Shown here piece by piece: positions 35,207 through 44,462 of a DNA stretch of 64,000 nt (position 1 is its first letter; each line of letters starts with the position of its first letter). The translations under genes and the position numbers were made by a program. Under the pieces are notes generated by a model, which had not been told where the DNA came from, did not search any database, and saw only the letters and a program-made list of their open reading frames with translations. The DNA comes from Williamsia sterculiae (lineage in GTDB: Bacteria; Actinomycetota; Actinomycetes; Mycobacteriales; Mycobacteriaceae). The stretch is taken from NCBI RefSeq assembly GCF_900156495.1, contig NZ_FTNT01000001.1, positions 372,001-436,000 on the forward strand, given 5' to 3'.

Positions 35207-35674
35207 GTGACCGGAGTGCGGGAGTTGAGTTCTGCGTCGGAGATCGCGGCGGCGGTGGGGGAGACCCTCGGTACCTCCGGGTGGCTGACCATCACCCAGG
35301 AGCGGGTCGACCAGTTCGCCGAGGCAACCGGGGATCACCAATGGATCCATGTCGACGTGGAACGGGCGAAGCGCGACAGTCCCTTCGGCGGTCCCGTCGC
35401 CCACGGTTATCTGACGTTGTCGCTGGTACCGGTGCTGACCACCGAGATCTACCGCATCACGGGTGCGCGGCTGCTGGTCAACTACGGGTCCGACAAGGTG
35501 CGGTTCCCGGCGCCGGTCCCGGTGGGTGGTGAGATCAGACTGGTCTCGGCGGTGATCGCAGCCGAACAGCTGTCCGATGACGCGTTGTCGTTGATCGTGC
35601 GCCAGACGATCGAGGTGCGCGAAGGGGCGAAACCCGCGCTGGTGGCCGACACCGTCACCCGCGTCTACTACTGA
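35207..35674 (+). CDS. MaoC-like (R)-enoyl-CoA hydratase (155 aa)
   Basis: Single hotdog-domain MaoC dehydratase family protein. The hydratase motif is visible as FAEATGDHQWIHVDVERAKRDSPFGGPVAHGYLTLSL, with the catalytic Asp (TGDHQWIH) and His. It likely hydrates a short or medium trans-2-enoyl-CoA to the (R)-3-hydroxyacyl-CoA. The GTG start at 35207 gives the full domain. It overlaps the convergent 5-oxoprolinase subunit gene by seven bases. Confidence 0.87.
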   Translation: MTGVRELSSASEIAAAVGETLGTSGWLTITQERVDQFAEATGDHQWIHVDVERAKRDSPFGGPVAHGYLTLSLVPVLTTEIYRITGARLLVNYGSDKVRFPAPVPVGGEIRLVSAVIAAEQLSDDALSLIVRQTIEVREGAKPALVADTVTRVYY

Positions 35675-36450
35675 CGACCTGCCCGGTCGCCCACGAATGC
35701 GGCGACCTGCACGTCCGCGTCCGCCAGTGCGGTCCGCACCGCGTGCGCGTGTGCGACGGCACTGGGGGTGTCGCCGTGTAGGCAGATGGATTCCGGGTCG
35801 ACGGGCACCGCGGATCCGTCCACCGCGACCACTGTGTGGTCGCGCACCATTCGCAGTACCCGTTCCACGATGATCGAGGTGTCGGTGAGGACCGCCCCCG
35901 GCTCTCGGCGGGACACCAGTGAACCGTCCGGTAGGTAGGCGCGGTCGGCGAAGGCCTCGGTGACCACCCGTAACCCGGCCGCCGAGGCCGCCCGGGCCGA
36001 CGCGGAGCCGGCGGGGCCGAGCAGTGGCAACGTCGGGTCGATCGCGACCACCGCCGCCGCCACCGCGGCAGCTTGCACCTCGTCGTCGACGATGCGGTTG
36101 TACAACGCCCCATGCGGTTTCACGTAGGAGACGTCGCCACCCGCAGCCCGGGCGAGTCCCTGCAGGGCACCGATCTGGTAGATCACCGCGGCGGTCAGGT
36201 CGTCGGCGGCCATGTCGATGAAGCGTCTGCCGAACCCGACCAGGTCCGGATAGGAGACCTGGGCTCCGATCCGGATGCCCCGCGCGGTGGCCAGCTCGCA
36301 GGTGCGCCGCAGGGTCGTGGGGTCACCCGCGTGGAACCCGCAGGCGACGTTGGCGCTGGTGACCACGGCGAGCATCGCCTCGTCATCGCCGAGTGCCCAT
36401 TGACCGAAACTCTCACCGAGGTCGGCGTTCAGATCGACAGTGGTGGACAT
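35668..36450 (-). CDS. pxpA: 5-oxoprolinase subunit A / LamB-YcsF family (260 aa)
   Basis: Subunit of the ATP-dependent 5-oxoprolinase PxpABC that opens 5-oxoproline to glutamate. The family signature is complete: DLNADLGESFGQWALGDDEAM at the N-terminus, NVACGFHAGDPTTLRRT, GAQVSYPDLVGFGRRFI, YVKPHGALYNRIV, and ICLHGDTPSAVAHAHAVR. The partners pxpB and pxpC are not in this window, so they must be elsewhere or the protein works alone. A GATAAT box seven bases before the ATG suggests a leaderless transcript. It is divergent from the cellulose-like locus. Confidence 0.9.
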   Translation of the reverse strand: MSTTVDLNADLGESFGQWALGDDEAMLAVVTSANVACGFHAGDPTTLRRTCELATARGIRIGAQVSYPDLVGFGRRFIDMAADDLTAAVIYQIGALQGLARAAGGDVSYVKPHGALYNRIVDDEVQAAAVAAAVVAIDPTLPLLGPAGSASARAASAAGLRVVTEAFADRAYLPDGSLVSRREPGAVLTDTSIIVERVLRMVRDHTVVAVDGSAVPVDPESICLHGDTPSAVAHAHAVRTALADADVQVAAFVGDRAGRQ

Positions 36451-36599
36451 GACGAGAATTATCGCAAATGCGATGGTGCTATTGCCGTGTACGGCTTCTT
36501 TGTCATCGCCTCCGATAACCGCCGATGTGGGTTATGTTCATCTCATTGGCATTCAACTGCGTTCTGCACACACGCCACCGATCACACGGAGTCGCCGAG

Positions 36600-38591
36600 A
36601 TGCCGGTTAGCGCGGACAGGGCATACTCGCCGACCGTCGGTGCTCGCCGCGGCATCCGCAGGTGTTCGACGATGTTCCTCGTCTGCGTGGTCGCCTTCGC
36701 GATGCCGACGCTGGTCGGTGCGCCGGTGTGGGCGGCGCCCGGTGACAACCCGCCACCGTTGTCGCTCAATGCAATCGGATCGTCGTCGACGATCACACTG
36801 CCGGGTCAGCAGTCGGCGACCTCGGTGTTGTTGCCGGTACCGCGGGGGCTGACGCCACGATCGATCCGGGCTGTCACCAATCTGCCCGCCTTCGTCACGG
36901 GTGGGACCGTCGACGTTGCGCAAGGTGATCGACTGTTGTCGCGTACCGCCCTGCCGACGACTGCCGGCGCCCCTGTCGAATTGCCGCTCTCGGGCGCGGT
37001 GGTGACGGACAATGCCGTCGATCTCACCATCCGGTCGTCGCTGAGAACCGAGGGACCGTGCCCCTTCGACACCGACAACGAGTTCCGGCTCAATCGAGCC
37101 CAGATCCTGTATTCGGGTGGCGATGCGGCCCCGGCGGTTGTCGCCGACTTCCTTCCTCCGGTGCTGCGGAAGCTGATCATCTACGTGCCCTCCGACGTGC
37201 AGTCGGCCGAGGGTGCCGCGGCGGTGAACCTGGCGACGTCGGTGATCGCGCACTACGGCACCGCATCGGTGGCGGTACAGACACGCGCCCTGGCGCCGGG
37301 GGCGGACGCCCCGTCGGACGCGGCCGGGTCCCTGGAACGGCAAATCGTCATCAAACGCGGCGCGGTGGCGGGCGCGAGCCTGCGCGCCGGGCCGGGGGGT
37401 CCATATCTGTTGATCGGTGGCACCGACGATCAACTCGTCGCACAGACGATGCTGCTGACCTCCGACCTCGCGCCGCTGGCCCAGGCGTCGGCGGCGGTTG
37501 CGGGACCGCTGCGTGGAGCGCCGCAACTGGCTCCGGACGTGACGACGTTGTCGGCCCTCGGGGTCGCCGACCAGGCCGCCGGACCCGCGGCGTGGCCCAG
37601 TGTGGCGATCGGTGTCGATCAGACCCGGCTCGGTCGGCCGTCGTCGAATGTGCGGGTGCAACTGGTCGGCACGTACACCCCGGTGCCGATGGCGGCGGGA
37701 GGTAGGGTCGTCGTCCGCATCGGTGAGACCGTGATCGACTCCTGGTCGACCCAACCGGACGGTCGGATCGACCGGTGGGTGAGCATCCCGGACTCGATGT
37801 TGCGTCGCTACACCGAACTGACCGTCACCGTGGAACGAGGTGACACCGGTGGCGACTGCGGATCCATCGGCCGGACATCGCTGAACCTCTCCGCATCCGG
37901 GCAGGTGACCTCGGCGCCGGCATCCGGCTCGTCCTCGGTCGACTTCGGCTCCTTACCCCAGGGGCTGATGCCGCGTACCCAACTCGCCTGGCGGAGAGCT
38001 GATGTCGCAGACGTGACCCGTGCGGTCACCCTTGCCGTCGGGATGCAGCGGATGACGACGGTCCCGCTCGGCATCGACGTGGTGCCGTTCGATCAGGCCA
38101 TGTCGTCGTCGGACTCGGCCATCGTGATCGCCGCCGACGGCGACGGTCTCGGTGATGTACCGCTACCGGTGCGATCCCAGACCGGTGGCAACCTGAAAGT
38201 TCTCGACGGCGGCACCGGACCGACGACGCTGACCCTGTCGCCCGCCCAGCGATACGGCTCGCTGCAGGTGTTGCGTACCGGTGGGCGGACGTTGCTGGTG
38301 GGTTCGTCGACCGGTGACCCCGCAGGTCTCGACGCAGCGTTGAACTGGCTGGAGGCCGATCCCACGCGTTGGTCGGCGATGACCGGCAACGCGATGATCC
38401 AGACCGGTGACCGCGACCCGGTGTTCGTCAGCGCCACGACCGATCAATCGTCCGGAGCTGCCGACGGCTCATGGTCCGCGGCGCAGATCGCCGGGCTGGT
38501 GGTCGGGGTGGTGGTGTTGGTCGGAATGGTGGTCGGTGGACTGCTGTGGTCACGACGACGTGGTCGCCGTGCTCGACCGGACCGGCCGTGA
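36600..38591 (+). CDS. BcsB-like exported cellulose-synthase partner (663 aa)
   Basis: A signal peptide (FLVCVVAFAMPTLVGAPVWA, ending about residue 41) precedes a large extracytoplasmic region and a single C-terminal membrane anchor (IAGLVVGVVVLVGMVVGGLLW, about residues 635-655) with a basic tail. The beta-rich repeats (PFDTDNEFRLNRAQILY, GETVIDSWSTQPDGRIDRWVSIP) match the periplasmic BcsB fold, which guides nascent glucan from the synthase. ATG at 36600 has GGAG upstream and gives a sensible signal peptide. Its stop overlaps the next GTG (GTGA). Family assignment comes from architecture and from the adjacent GT2 synthase. Confidence 0.75.
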   Translation: MPVSADRAYSPTVGARRGIRRCSTMFLVCVVAFAMPTLVGAPVWAAPGDNPPPLSLNAIGSSSTITLPGQQSATSVLLPVPRGLTPRSIRAVTNLPAFVTGGTVDVAQGDRLLSRTALPTTAGAPVELPLSGAVVTDNAVDLTIRSSLRTEGPCPFDTDNEFRLNRAQILYSGGDAAPAVVADFLPPVLRKLIIYVPSDVQSAEGAAAVNLATSVIAHYGTASVAVQTRALAPGADAPSDAAGSLERQIVIKRGAVAGASLRAGPGGPYLLIGGTDDQLVAQTMLLTSDLAPLAQASAAVAGPLRGAPQLAPDVTTLSALGVADQAAGPAAWPSVAIGVDQTRLGRPSSNVRVQLVGTYTPVPMAAGGRVVVRIGETVIDSWSTQPDGRIDRWVSIPDSMLRRYTELTVTVERGDTGGDCGSIGRTSLNLSASGQVTSAPASGSSSVDFGSLPQGLMPRTQLAWRRADVADVTRAVTLAVGMQRMTTVPLGIDVVPFDQAMSSSDSAIVIAADGDGLGDVPLPVRSQTGGNLKVLDGGTGPTTLTLSPAQRYGSLQVLRTGGRTLLVGSSTGDPAGLDAALNWLEADPTRWSAMTGNAMIQTGDRDPVFVSATTDQSSGAADGSWSAAQIAGLVVGVVVLVGMVVGGLLWSRRRGRRARPDRP

Positions 38592-40111
38592 GCAGTACCG
38601 CGGCACCCGCGGAACCCACTCGGCCATCCGTGGCCCAGGACCGCTCCGTCCACCCCGGGTTGCGGGTGGGAATCCGGGTCGGGCTGATCGCCGCGTTGAC
38701 CGTGGTGGCCTACTGGTCGACCTTCTCGGCGGTGGTGGACGAGTTCCGGGCACGCACCCTGATCACCTATCTGCCGGTGGTCCTGGTGTTGATCGTGATC
38801 GCCGCGGTGGGCGTGACCTGGCGCCGTGGGAACGAGCTACCGATCCATGACAGTCAGACCGACGTCATCGTGGGAACGGTGGTGGTGGTGCTCGCGGTCT
38901 TCTTCCAGCTGATGCTCAACCCTCGGTACGCCGCGGTATATCTGACACTGCACATGGATCTGCTGTCCGTGTGGCTGTTCGTCCTGGGGTGTTCGATCCT
39001 GGTGTTCGGTCTCCGTCCGACCGCCCGCTACCGCTGGGTGTGGGTGCTGGCGTTGGCGATCTTCCCGTTGCCGTACCGCATGGTGGTGCTCAGCATGGGG
39101 ACATCCACCCTGGCGAGTGCGGTGGTGACCCTGGCCATCGCTGTGGTCGCCACCGCGATCGCGGTGGGCCGCACCCGACGCCTCGCGATGCTGGGATCGC
39201 TGCTGTGCGCCGCGATCGGCGGTGTGACGATCGGTGTGCTGCTGGTCGTCGACCCGGCCGGTACCCGGATGACCTACCAGCTGATCCCGTCCCTGGTCGC
39301 GTCAGTGGTGGTCGGTGCGGTCATGTATCTCAACCGGCGACGCGAGACCAGGACATGGAATCCGCTGGGACGTCGTGTGCTGCCACTCGTCGCGGTCAAC
39401 GTGGTGCGGTCGGGAACGATGTTGGCGGTGTTGGCCGCCGGACTGCATTTCGTCCCCGTGCCGTACTTCGACCGAGGTCCGGAGGTCGCCGTAAACGGTC
39501 TCGCGGTGGGGGAGCCGTTGGCGATCCCGGCCGGGCTGCGCCAGACCGATCAGACGGTGTACCGGTGGGTCACCCGGTTGTATGGCCCCGGCGCGCGGCT
39601 GACCAGACAGGAGTTGATGCAGCAGGAGGGCGACGCGCGGTTCGACAAGTCGGCGCGACCGCGCAAGATCGTCGCCGACACGATCGTCACCTCGGTGCCC
39701 GTGTCGCTGGACGTGTATCCGGTGGTCGTGGTCTACAACCTGGTCAAGGACCGGTTCAGCCCGACACAGGACATCGCTCTGCACCACGGCCTCAACGGAT
39801 GGTTGCTGTCGATCGTCGACGACGAGCGCTTGTTGACCTACAACCGCCTCAGTTGGTGGTGGACCGACGGCCGGCGGACCCAGTTCGTCTCGCTGTTGGC
39901 TGTCGACGACCATTCGCCCGGTGCGGTGTTCCCAACCCCAGCGCTGACGATCATGGGCAACGTCAACTCACTGCTGACCGTCTTGATCCGCGGCAACGCG
40001 GTGGTGCAGGACGATCAGCCGGTTTACAAGGACCGGCAGTTGCTGGTGGAGACGGCCAATCAGCTCATCGACCGACAACTGGCCGTGAGCGGCCGGGGCA
40101 CGACCGGATGA
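38588..40111 (+). CDS. Polytopic membrane protein of the polysaccharide locus, family not recognised (507 aa)
   Basis: The first 300 residues contain about eight or nine membrane segments (VGLIAALTVVAYWSTF, VVLVLIVIAAVGVTW, VWLFVLGCSILVFGL, WVWVLALAIFPLPYRMVVL and others). About 200 extracytoplasmic residues follow (RGPEVAVNGLAVGEPLAIP, DVYPVVVVYNLVKDRF, LLTYNRLSWWWTDG). The PLP within a membrane segment and the soluble tail loosely recall exosortase/EpsI proteins, but the catalytic CSG motif is missing. It is flanked with four-base overlaps by the BcsB-like and synthase genes, so it is surely part of the same apparatus. Confidence 0.8.
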   Translation: MSSTAAPAEPTRPSVAQDRSVHPGLRVGIRVGLIAALTVVAYWSTFSAVVDEFRARTLITYLPVVLVLIVIAAVGVTWRRGNELPIHDSQTDVIVGTVVVVLAVFFQLMLNPRYAAVYLTLHMDLLSVWLFVLGCSILVFGLRPTARYRWVWVLALAIFPLPYRMVVLSMGTSTLASAVVTLAIAVVATAIAVGRTRRLAMLGSLLCAAIGGVTIGVLLVVDPAGTRMTYQLIPSLVASVVVGAVMYLNRRRETRTWNPLGRRVLPLVAVNVVRSGTMLAVLAAGLHFVPVPYFDRGPEVAVNGLAVGEPLAIPAGLRQTDQTVYRWVTRLYGPGARLTRQELMQQEGDARFDKSARPRKIVADTIVTSVPVSLDVYPVVVVYNLVKDRFSPTQDIALHHGLNGWLLSIVDDERLLTYNRLSWWWTDGRRTQFVSLLAVDDHSPGAVFPTPALTIMGNVNSLLTVLIRGNAVVQDDQPVYKDRQLLVETANQLIDRQLAVSGRGTTG

Positions 40112-41625
40112 CCGTCCCGCACCCGCGCACCACCCGTCAGGTCGCCGGCCGGCTGGCCGATCCCGGGTTTCGGGAGGCCGCGCTCGCGGACGCCGTCGAC
40201 GGTCTGCGGCAGCGCGAGCCGCTGGCGTCGGCGTCGGTGGCCTTTGTGCGCTGGCACAAGGTCGTCATCGCGGTGTCGGTGTCGGTGGTGGTCGTGGCCG
40301 CGGTGTTCGCACCGGTGGGCACGACCGTCACCTTGGTCGCGCTCGCTACGGCGGCTTACGCGGCCACGATGCTGGATCGATTGGTGATCTTTCGTCGGGG
40401 GCTCGCCGAAGGACCACTCAGGGTGACCGACGACCGAGCACGCGCCATCCCCGACGAGGAGTTGCCCACCTACACGGTGCTCGTCCCCGCTTACAACGAA
40501 CCCGAGGTGGTGGGCGACCTGATCGCGGCGATGGAGTCGCTGGAGTATCCGCCGGAGCGGCTACAGGTGCTGTTACTGCTCGAGGCCGACGACGACGCGA
40601 CGATCACCGCGGCCAGCGGGATGGACGCAGGTGGTCTGGTCACCGTGGTGTTGGTGCCCGCGGCCGATCCGCGGACCAAACCGAAGGCATGCAACTACGG
40701 GTTGCACTTCGCCACGGGTGAGATCGTCACCATCTACGACGCGGAAGATCTGCCGGATCCTCTGCAGTTGCGCCGATCCGCGGCCGCCTTCGCCGATCTC
40801 GGCGACGACGTGGCCTGTGTGCAGAGCAAACTGAGCTTCCACAACGGCACCGACAACGTGCTCACCGCGTGGTTCACCGCCGACTACGCCATCTGGTTCG
40901 GCTACCTGCTGCCCGGTCTGATGGTCAGCCGGTCGCCCATCCCGCTCGGTGGCACGTCCAACCATCTGCGGCGGTCGGTGCTCGACGAGATCGGGGCGTG
41001 GGATCCGTTCAACGTCACCGAGGACGCCGATCTCGGGGTTCGTATCGCGGAGAACGGTTTCCGGACCGCGGTGATCGATTCGGTCACCATGGAGGAGGCC
41101 AACATCGATCCGATCAACTGGGTCCGGCAACGGTCGCGTTGGTACAAGGGCTACATGCAGACCTGGTTGGTGCACATGCGCAGGCCCGTGCGGTTGAGCC
41201 GAGCGCTGGGGCCGATGGGGATGTTCCGTTTCACCACATTGTTGGCGGGCACCCCGCTGATCGCGTGTATGAACATGGTGTTCTGGCTGATCATGGTCAT
41301 CTGGTTCGCCGGCCAGATCCCGTTGATCGCCGACATGTTCCCGCCTCCGGTCTACTATTTCGCGTTGCTGTCTCTCGTGTTCGGGAACTCCGCCACGGTC
41401 TACATGAACCTGATCGCCTTACGCGAAGACGACCGCAGCGATCTGTTCTTGCCCGCTCTGGTGGTGCCGGCGTACTGGGTGATGATGAGTGTCGCGGCAC
41501 TCAAGGGCATGTATCAGATGGTGCGCAATCCGTCATACTGGGAGAAGACATTTCACGGCCTCGCGGTCCCGAAGGATGAGCCGGCGGTTTCCGCGACCGC
41601 GAATGGGGAAGCGGAATCGCCATGA
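40108..41625 (+). CDS. Cellulose-synthase-like GT2 glycosyltransferase (505 aa)
   Basis: Processive family 2 glycosyltransferase of the BcsA/cellulose synthase-like group. Two N-terminal membrane segments precede the catalytic domain (VLVPAYNEPEVV). The metal/UDP-sugar Asp pair is in YDAEDLPDP (Asp211, Asp214), the catalytic TED is at 304-306, and the acceptor motif QxxRW is Gln341-Arg344-Trp345 (RQRSRWYKGY). C-terminal membrane helices follow. There is no PilZ domain, so it lacks the direct c-di-GMP switch of proteobacterial BcsA. The product, probably a beta-linked glucan, is inferred. Confidence 0.88.
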   Translation: MTVPHPRTTRQVAGRLADPGFREAALADAVDGLRQREPLASASVAFVRWHKVVIAVSVSVVVVAAVFAPVGTTVTLVALATAAYAATMLDRLVIFRRGLAEGPLRVTDDRARAIPDEELPTYTVLVPAYNEPEVVGDLIAAMESLEYPPERLQVLLLLEADDDATITAASGMDAGGLVTVVLVPAADPRTKPKACNYGLHFATGEIVTIYDAEDLPDPLQLRRSAAAFADLGDDVACVQSKLSFHNGTDNVLTAWFTADYAIWFGYLLPGLMVSRSPIPLGGTSNHLRRSVLDEIGAWDPFNVTEDADLGVRIAENGFRTAVIDSVTMEEANIDPINWVRQRSRWYKGYMQTWLVHMRRPVRLSRALGPMGMFRFTTLLAGTPLIACMNMVFWLIMVIWFAGQIPLIADMFPPPVYYFALLSLVFGNSATVYMNLIALREDDRSDLFLPALVVPAYWVMMSVAALKGMYQMVRNPSYWEKTFHGLAVPKDEPAVSATANGEAESP

Positions 41626-43280
41626 CCCGGCTGCGATCGCCGATGCCGATCGTCTTCGTGGCCGCCTGGGCGGTCTACCTCGTCGCGGGGCTGTACCTGT
41701 CCGTGCATCAGCAGTTCTTCGTCGGCGACTCGTTGTCACGGGTGGCCGCCGCACAGAGTGTGCTGTTCAGTCGTGACCCGCACGCGGCCGCGATCGGATT
41801 CGTCTTCACCCCGTTGACCGCGCTGATCCAACTACCGCTGACGGCGCTGACACCGTACTGGCCCGCCGTGACCGCCGACGCGGTGTCGGCGGCGGTGATG
41901 TCATCGGCGTTCATGGCCGGGTCGGTGGTGCAACTGGCGGGGGTGGCACGAGATCGCCGGGTCTGGGGTTGGCTGGCCGCCGTGGTCACCGTCCTGTACG
42001 CGGTCGACCCGATGATCCTGTTCTACGGGGCCAACGGGATGAGCGAGGCGCCGTTCCTGTTCTTTCTCACCTGGGCGGTACGCCGACTGATCCGGTGGGT
42101 CGACACCGATGACGTCCACGATCTGGTGTGTGCGGCGGTCGCATTGGGGTTGGCCTACCTCACCCGATACGACTCGGTCGCGGCGATCGCGGCCGCGGCG
42201 CTCCTGGTGGGGTCGGTCACCTGGTGGCGCGGCCCCCACACCAGGCGGCTGGCCCGGGCACTTCTCGACGTCACGTTGACGGCATCCCCGGGGACGGTCG
42301 CCTTCGTGGTGTGGGCCGTCACCAGCTGGTTGATCACCGGCGATGCGTTCGCGCAGTTCACCTCCGAGTACGGCAACGCCGCGATCATCAGCCAGTCCGG
42401 TGGCAGTGGATCGTCGACGCCGGGAGTCGCCCTGGGGTTCTCCGTGGTCGAGATGTTGTTGCTGGCACCGTTGTTGCCGGTGCTCATGGCCACCATCGTC
42501 GCCCAGCGATGGCGCCGCGGGCGGGTGATCCCCGTGTTGCCGCCGCTCGCGGTGTGCGGCGCGGTGCTGGCGTTCCAGGTGTTGTCGTACGCACGCGGTT
42601 CGACGTTCGGATTCCTGCGGTTCTACATCGTCGTCATACCCTTGACCGCGGTGATCGCGATGCTGGCCGTACCCGGTCATGGACATCTGCCGGCCCGGCG
42701 GATCGGCAGGCTGGGAGCGCAGCCTCGGCCGATGCGCGCACCGCGTCGGCATCATCAGGTTGCCACCGCGGTGCTCTCGGTGGTGGTGCTGGCGGCCGCG
42801 ATACCGGTGACCGTGTGGGGGATGCGCTCACCGAAATACGCTCCGCAGGAATTCGCACTGGCCGCGGTGCTGCGTCCGGAACCGTCATCGACCGATCCGC
42901 AGCATCTCGACGAACTGAGGGTGGACAGGTCGTTCAGCACCGAACGTCGACTGGCCGAATATCTCGACGGTCTCGACCTGTCCGACGGAACAGTGTTGAC
43001 CGACACCGTGTTCGGGTTCGCGGTGGTGGCACGCTCCACGAGACCCAGACAGTTCGTGCTGCCGTCGGACCGCGATTTCACCGAGGTGCTCAACGATCCG
43101 GTGAGGTTCGGCGTGCGGTATCTGCTGACGGTGCCACCCACCGGGCGGGGCGCGTCCGACGCCATCAACCTGCGGTACCCGACCATGTACGCGACCGGCG
43201 CCGAGCTGGCCGTTCGGGTGCTCGACGTACCCAATGTGGGTGCAGATCTGCCGAATTGGCGCGTGTACCGGATGCGATGA
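41622..43280 (+). CDS. GT-C-type polytopic glycosyltransferase-like membrane protein (552 aa)
   Basis: Architecture of the GT-C (ArnT/PMT-like) fold. A first membrane helix is followed by an extracytoplasmic loop with an acidic motif (QFFVGDSLSRVAAAQSVLF), about ten membrane helices, and a C-terminal soluble domain (GTVLTDTVFGFAVVARS, RYLLTVPP). The FxGDS...R loop resembles the acidic metal/acceptor site of lipid-linked sugar transferases. It overlaps the synthase gene by four bases. It may decorate the polymer or supply a lipid-linked sugar; specificity is unknown. Confidence 0.72.
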   Translation: MTRLRSPMPIVFVAAWAVYLVAGLYLSVHQQFFVGDSLSRVAAAQSVLFSRDPHAAAIGFVFTPLTALIQLPLTALTPYWPAVTADAVSAAVMSSAFMAGSVVQLAGVARDRRVWGWLAAVVTVLYAVDPMILFYGANGMSEAPFLFFLTWAVRRLIRWVDTDDVHDLVCAAVALGLAYLTRYDSVAAIAAAALLVGSVTWWRGPHTRRLARALLDVTLTASPGTVAFVVWAVTSWLITGDAFAQFTSEYGNAAIISQSGGSGSSTPGVALGFSVVEMLLLAPLLPVLMATIVAQRWRRGRVIPVLPPLAVCGAVLAFQVLSYARGSTFGFLRFYIVVIPLTAVIAMLAVPGHGHLPARRIGRLGAQPRPMRAPRRHHQVATAVLSVVVLAAAIPVTVWGMRSPKYAPQEFALAAVLRPEPSSTDPQHLDELRVDRSFSTERRLAEYLDGLDLSDGTVLTDTVFGFAVVARSTRPRQFVLPSDRDFTEVLNDPVRFGVRYLLTVPPTGRGASDAINLRYPTMYATGAELAVRVLDVPNVGADLPNWRVYRMR

Positions 43281-43285
43281 ACCGG

Positions 43286-44407
43286 TCAGGAGGGTCCGCC
43301 GCTGTCGGCGATCACCGTCCACAGCGGGTCGCCGAAACCGACGTCGAACGAGCACGCGTTCGGGCGGGCGTCCGGAACGAAGGCCCACAACAGGGCACCG
43401 GCGGTCCCGGCACGTCGTTGGCCACGGACCTTGGTCCGGGTGTCGTCCGCACGCTCGGCAGTGGTGCGGCACGACCCGGCGTTCGAGCCGATCTCGGCCA
43501 CCATCAAGGGCTTACCCACTCCGCGCGCTTGCGTGATGCGCCGACCCAACCCATTCCACACATCCCCGGGGAGCGCGGCGGTGCCGCCGCTGTAGTCGTG
43601 GTAGTCGAGCACGTCGACATTCGTCGCCGCGGCCACGGCACGGTACTCCTCGCCCTGGGTGCCGCACTGACCGCCGCCGGTGAGCCCGGAGAAGATCAAC
43701 CGGTGGGGGTCGAGCTCGCGTACCACCGCGCCTGCGCGGTCATAGAATGTTCGCAACCCCTCGGCGGCGTCGCCGGGACAACGACGGTTCTCCGCCGTGC
43801 AGCCGGTGTCGCCGCAGATCGCGGGTTCGGGTTCGCCGACCAACTCCCATCCGGCGACCACCCCTCGATCGCGCCACCGGGTGACCGCGGTGGTGATCCA
43901 GTCCGCGAAGGTCAGGTTCGCCGCGGCAGGTCGGTCTCGCCAACCGTCGGCATACCAGTCCCGTTGCCGGAAACCGGTGTTCTCGCAGGCCCCGTCGCCT
44001 GCGGCCAGCACCGGCAGCACCATCTGCCGGTGCCGCGCCGCCGCCGCGAACACCGCATCGAGAGGACCGAAGGACAGCAGCCCCGTCCTCTTGTCCACGG
44101 CGAAGGTTGCGAACGCGTCGAATCGGGTCAGTGAGTGCGGCGGCAACGCCCCGAAGTAGGCGTCGAGGTCGACCGCGGCGCCGCACCCGGCGTTCACCGA
44201 CCAATCGGTGCCGAGTTGGTAGGCGTCGAAACCCGTCGGCCACCAGGGCTTGCCGTCGAGCAACAGCCCGGTGCCCGATGTGGTGACCGCAGGCCCGGTC
44301 GGACGGTGGGTGGGCTCGGTGCTGGTGCACCCGGCGACCAGCAGGAATGCCGCCAGCACGGCGGTGACCGACCAGATCTGCCGCGAGGGCGTCGACCTCG
44401 ACTGCAT
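43286..44407 (-). CDS. Lipoprotein glycoside hydrolase, GH5/cellulase-like (373 aa)
   Basis: Secreted, lipid-anchored (beta/alpha)8 glycosidase candidate. The signal peptide ends in the lipobox LLVAGC. The catalytic acid is expected in GWELVGEPE (canonical NEPE-type strand 4) and the nucleophile in PLMVAEIGS (strand 7); DVLDYHDYSG is a typical strand-6 element. Seven Cys residues suggest disulfides. ATG at 44407 gives the lipoprotein signal and has GGGACGG upstream. It converges on the cellulose-like operon and may trim its product, as BcsZ does in proteobacteria. Confidence 0.75.
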   Translation of the reverse strand: MQSRSTPSRQIWSVTAVLAAFLLVAGCTSTEPTHRPTGPAVTTSGTGLLLDGKPWWPTGFDAYQLGTDWSVNAGCGAAVDLDAYFGALPPHSLTRFDAFATFAVDKRTGLLSFGPLDAVFAAAARHRQMVLPVLAAGDGACENTGFRQRDWYADGWRDRPAAANLTFADWITTAVTRWRDRGVVAGWELVGEPEPAICGDTGCTAENRRCPGDAAEGLRTFYDRAGAVVRELDPHRLIFSGLTGGGQCGTQGEEYRAVAAATNVDVLDYHDYSGGTAALPGDVWNGLGRRITQARGVGKPLMVAEIGSNAGSCRTTAERADDTRTKVRGQRRAGTAGALLWAFVPDARPNACSFDVGFGDPLWTVIADSGGPS

Positions 44408-44450
44408 CCGTCCCAGTTTACCGGTGCGGCGACCACCGGACACCGCGCGC

Positions 44451-44456
44451 TAGATT
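44451..44456 (+). promoter_or_regulatory. -10 element (TAGATT) for the carboxylesterase gene
   Basis: TAGATT lies six bases before the ATG at 44463, a leaderless-type start without a ribosome binding site. Confidence 0.45.
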
Positions 44457-44462
44457 CGACGG

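Noticed and set aside
38588-40111. Exosortase assignment
   Set aside because: Only a PLP-containing helix and a soluble tail are reminiscent; the catalytic CSG motif is absent.
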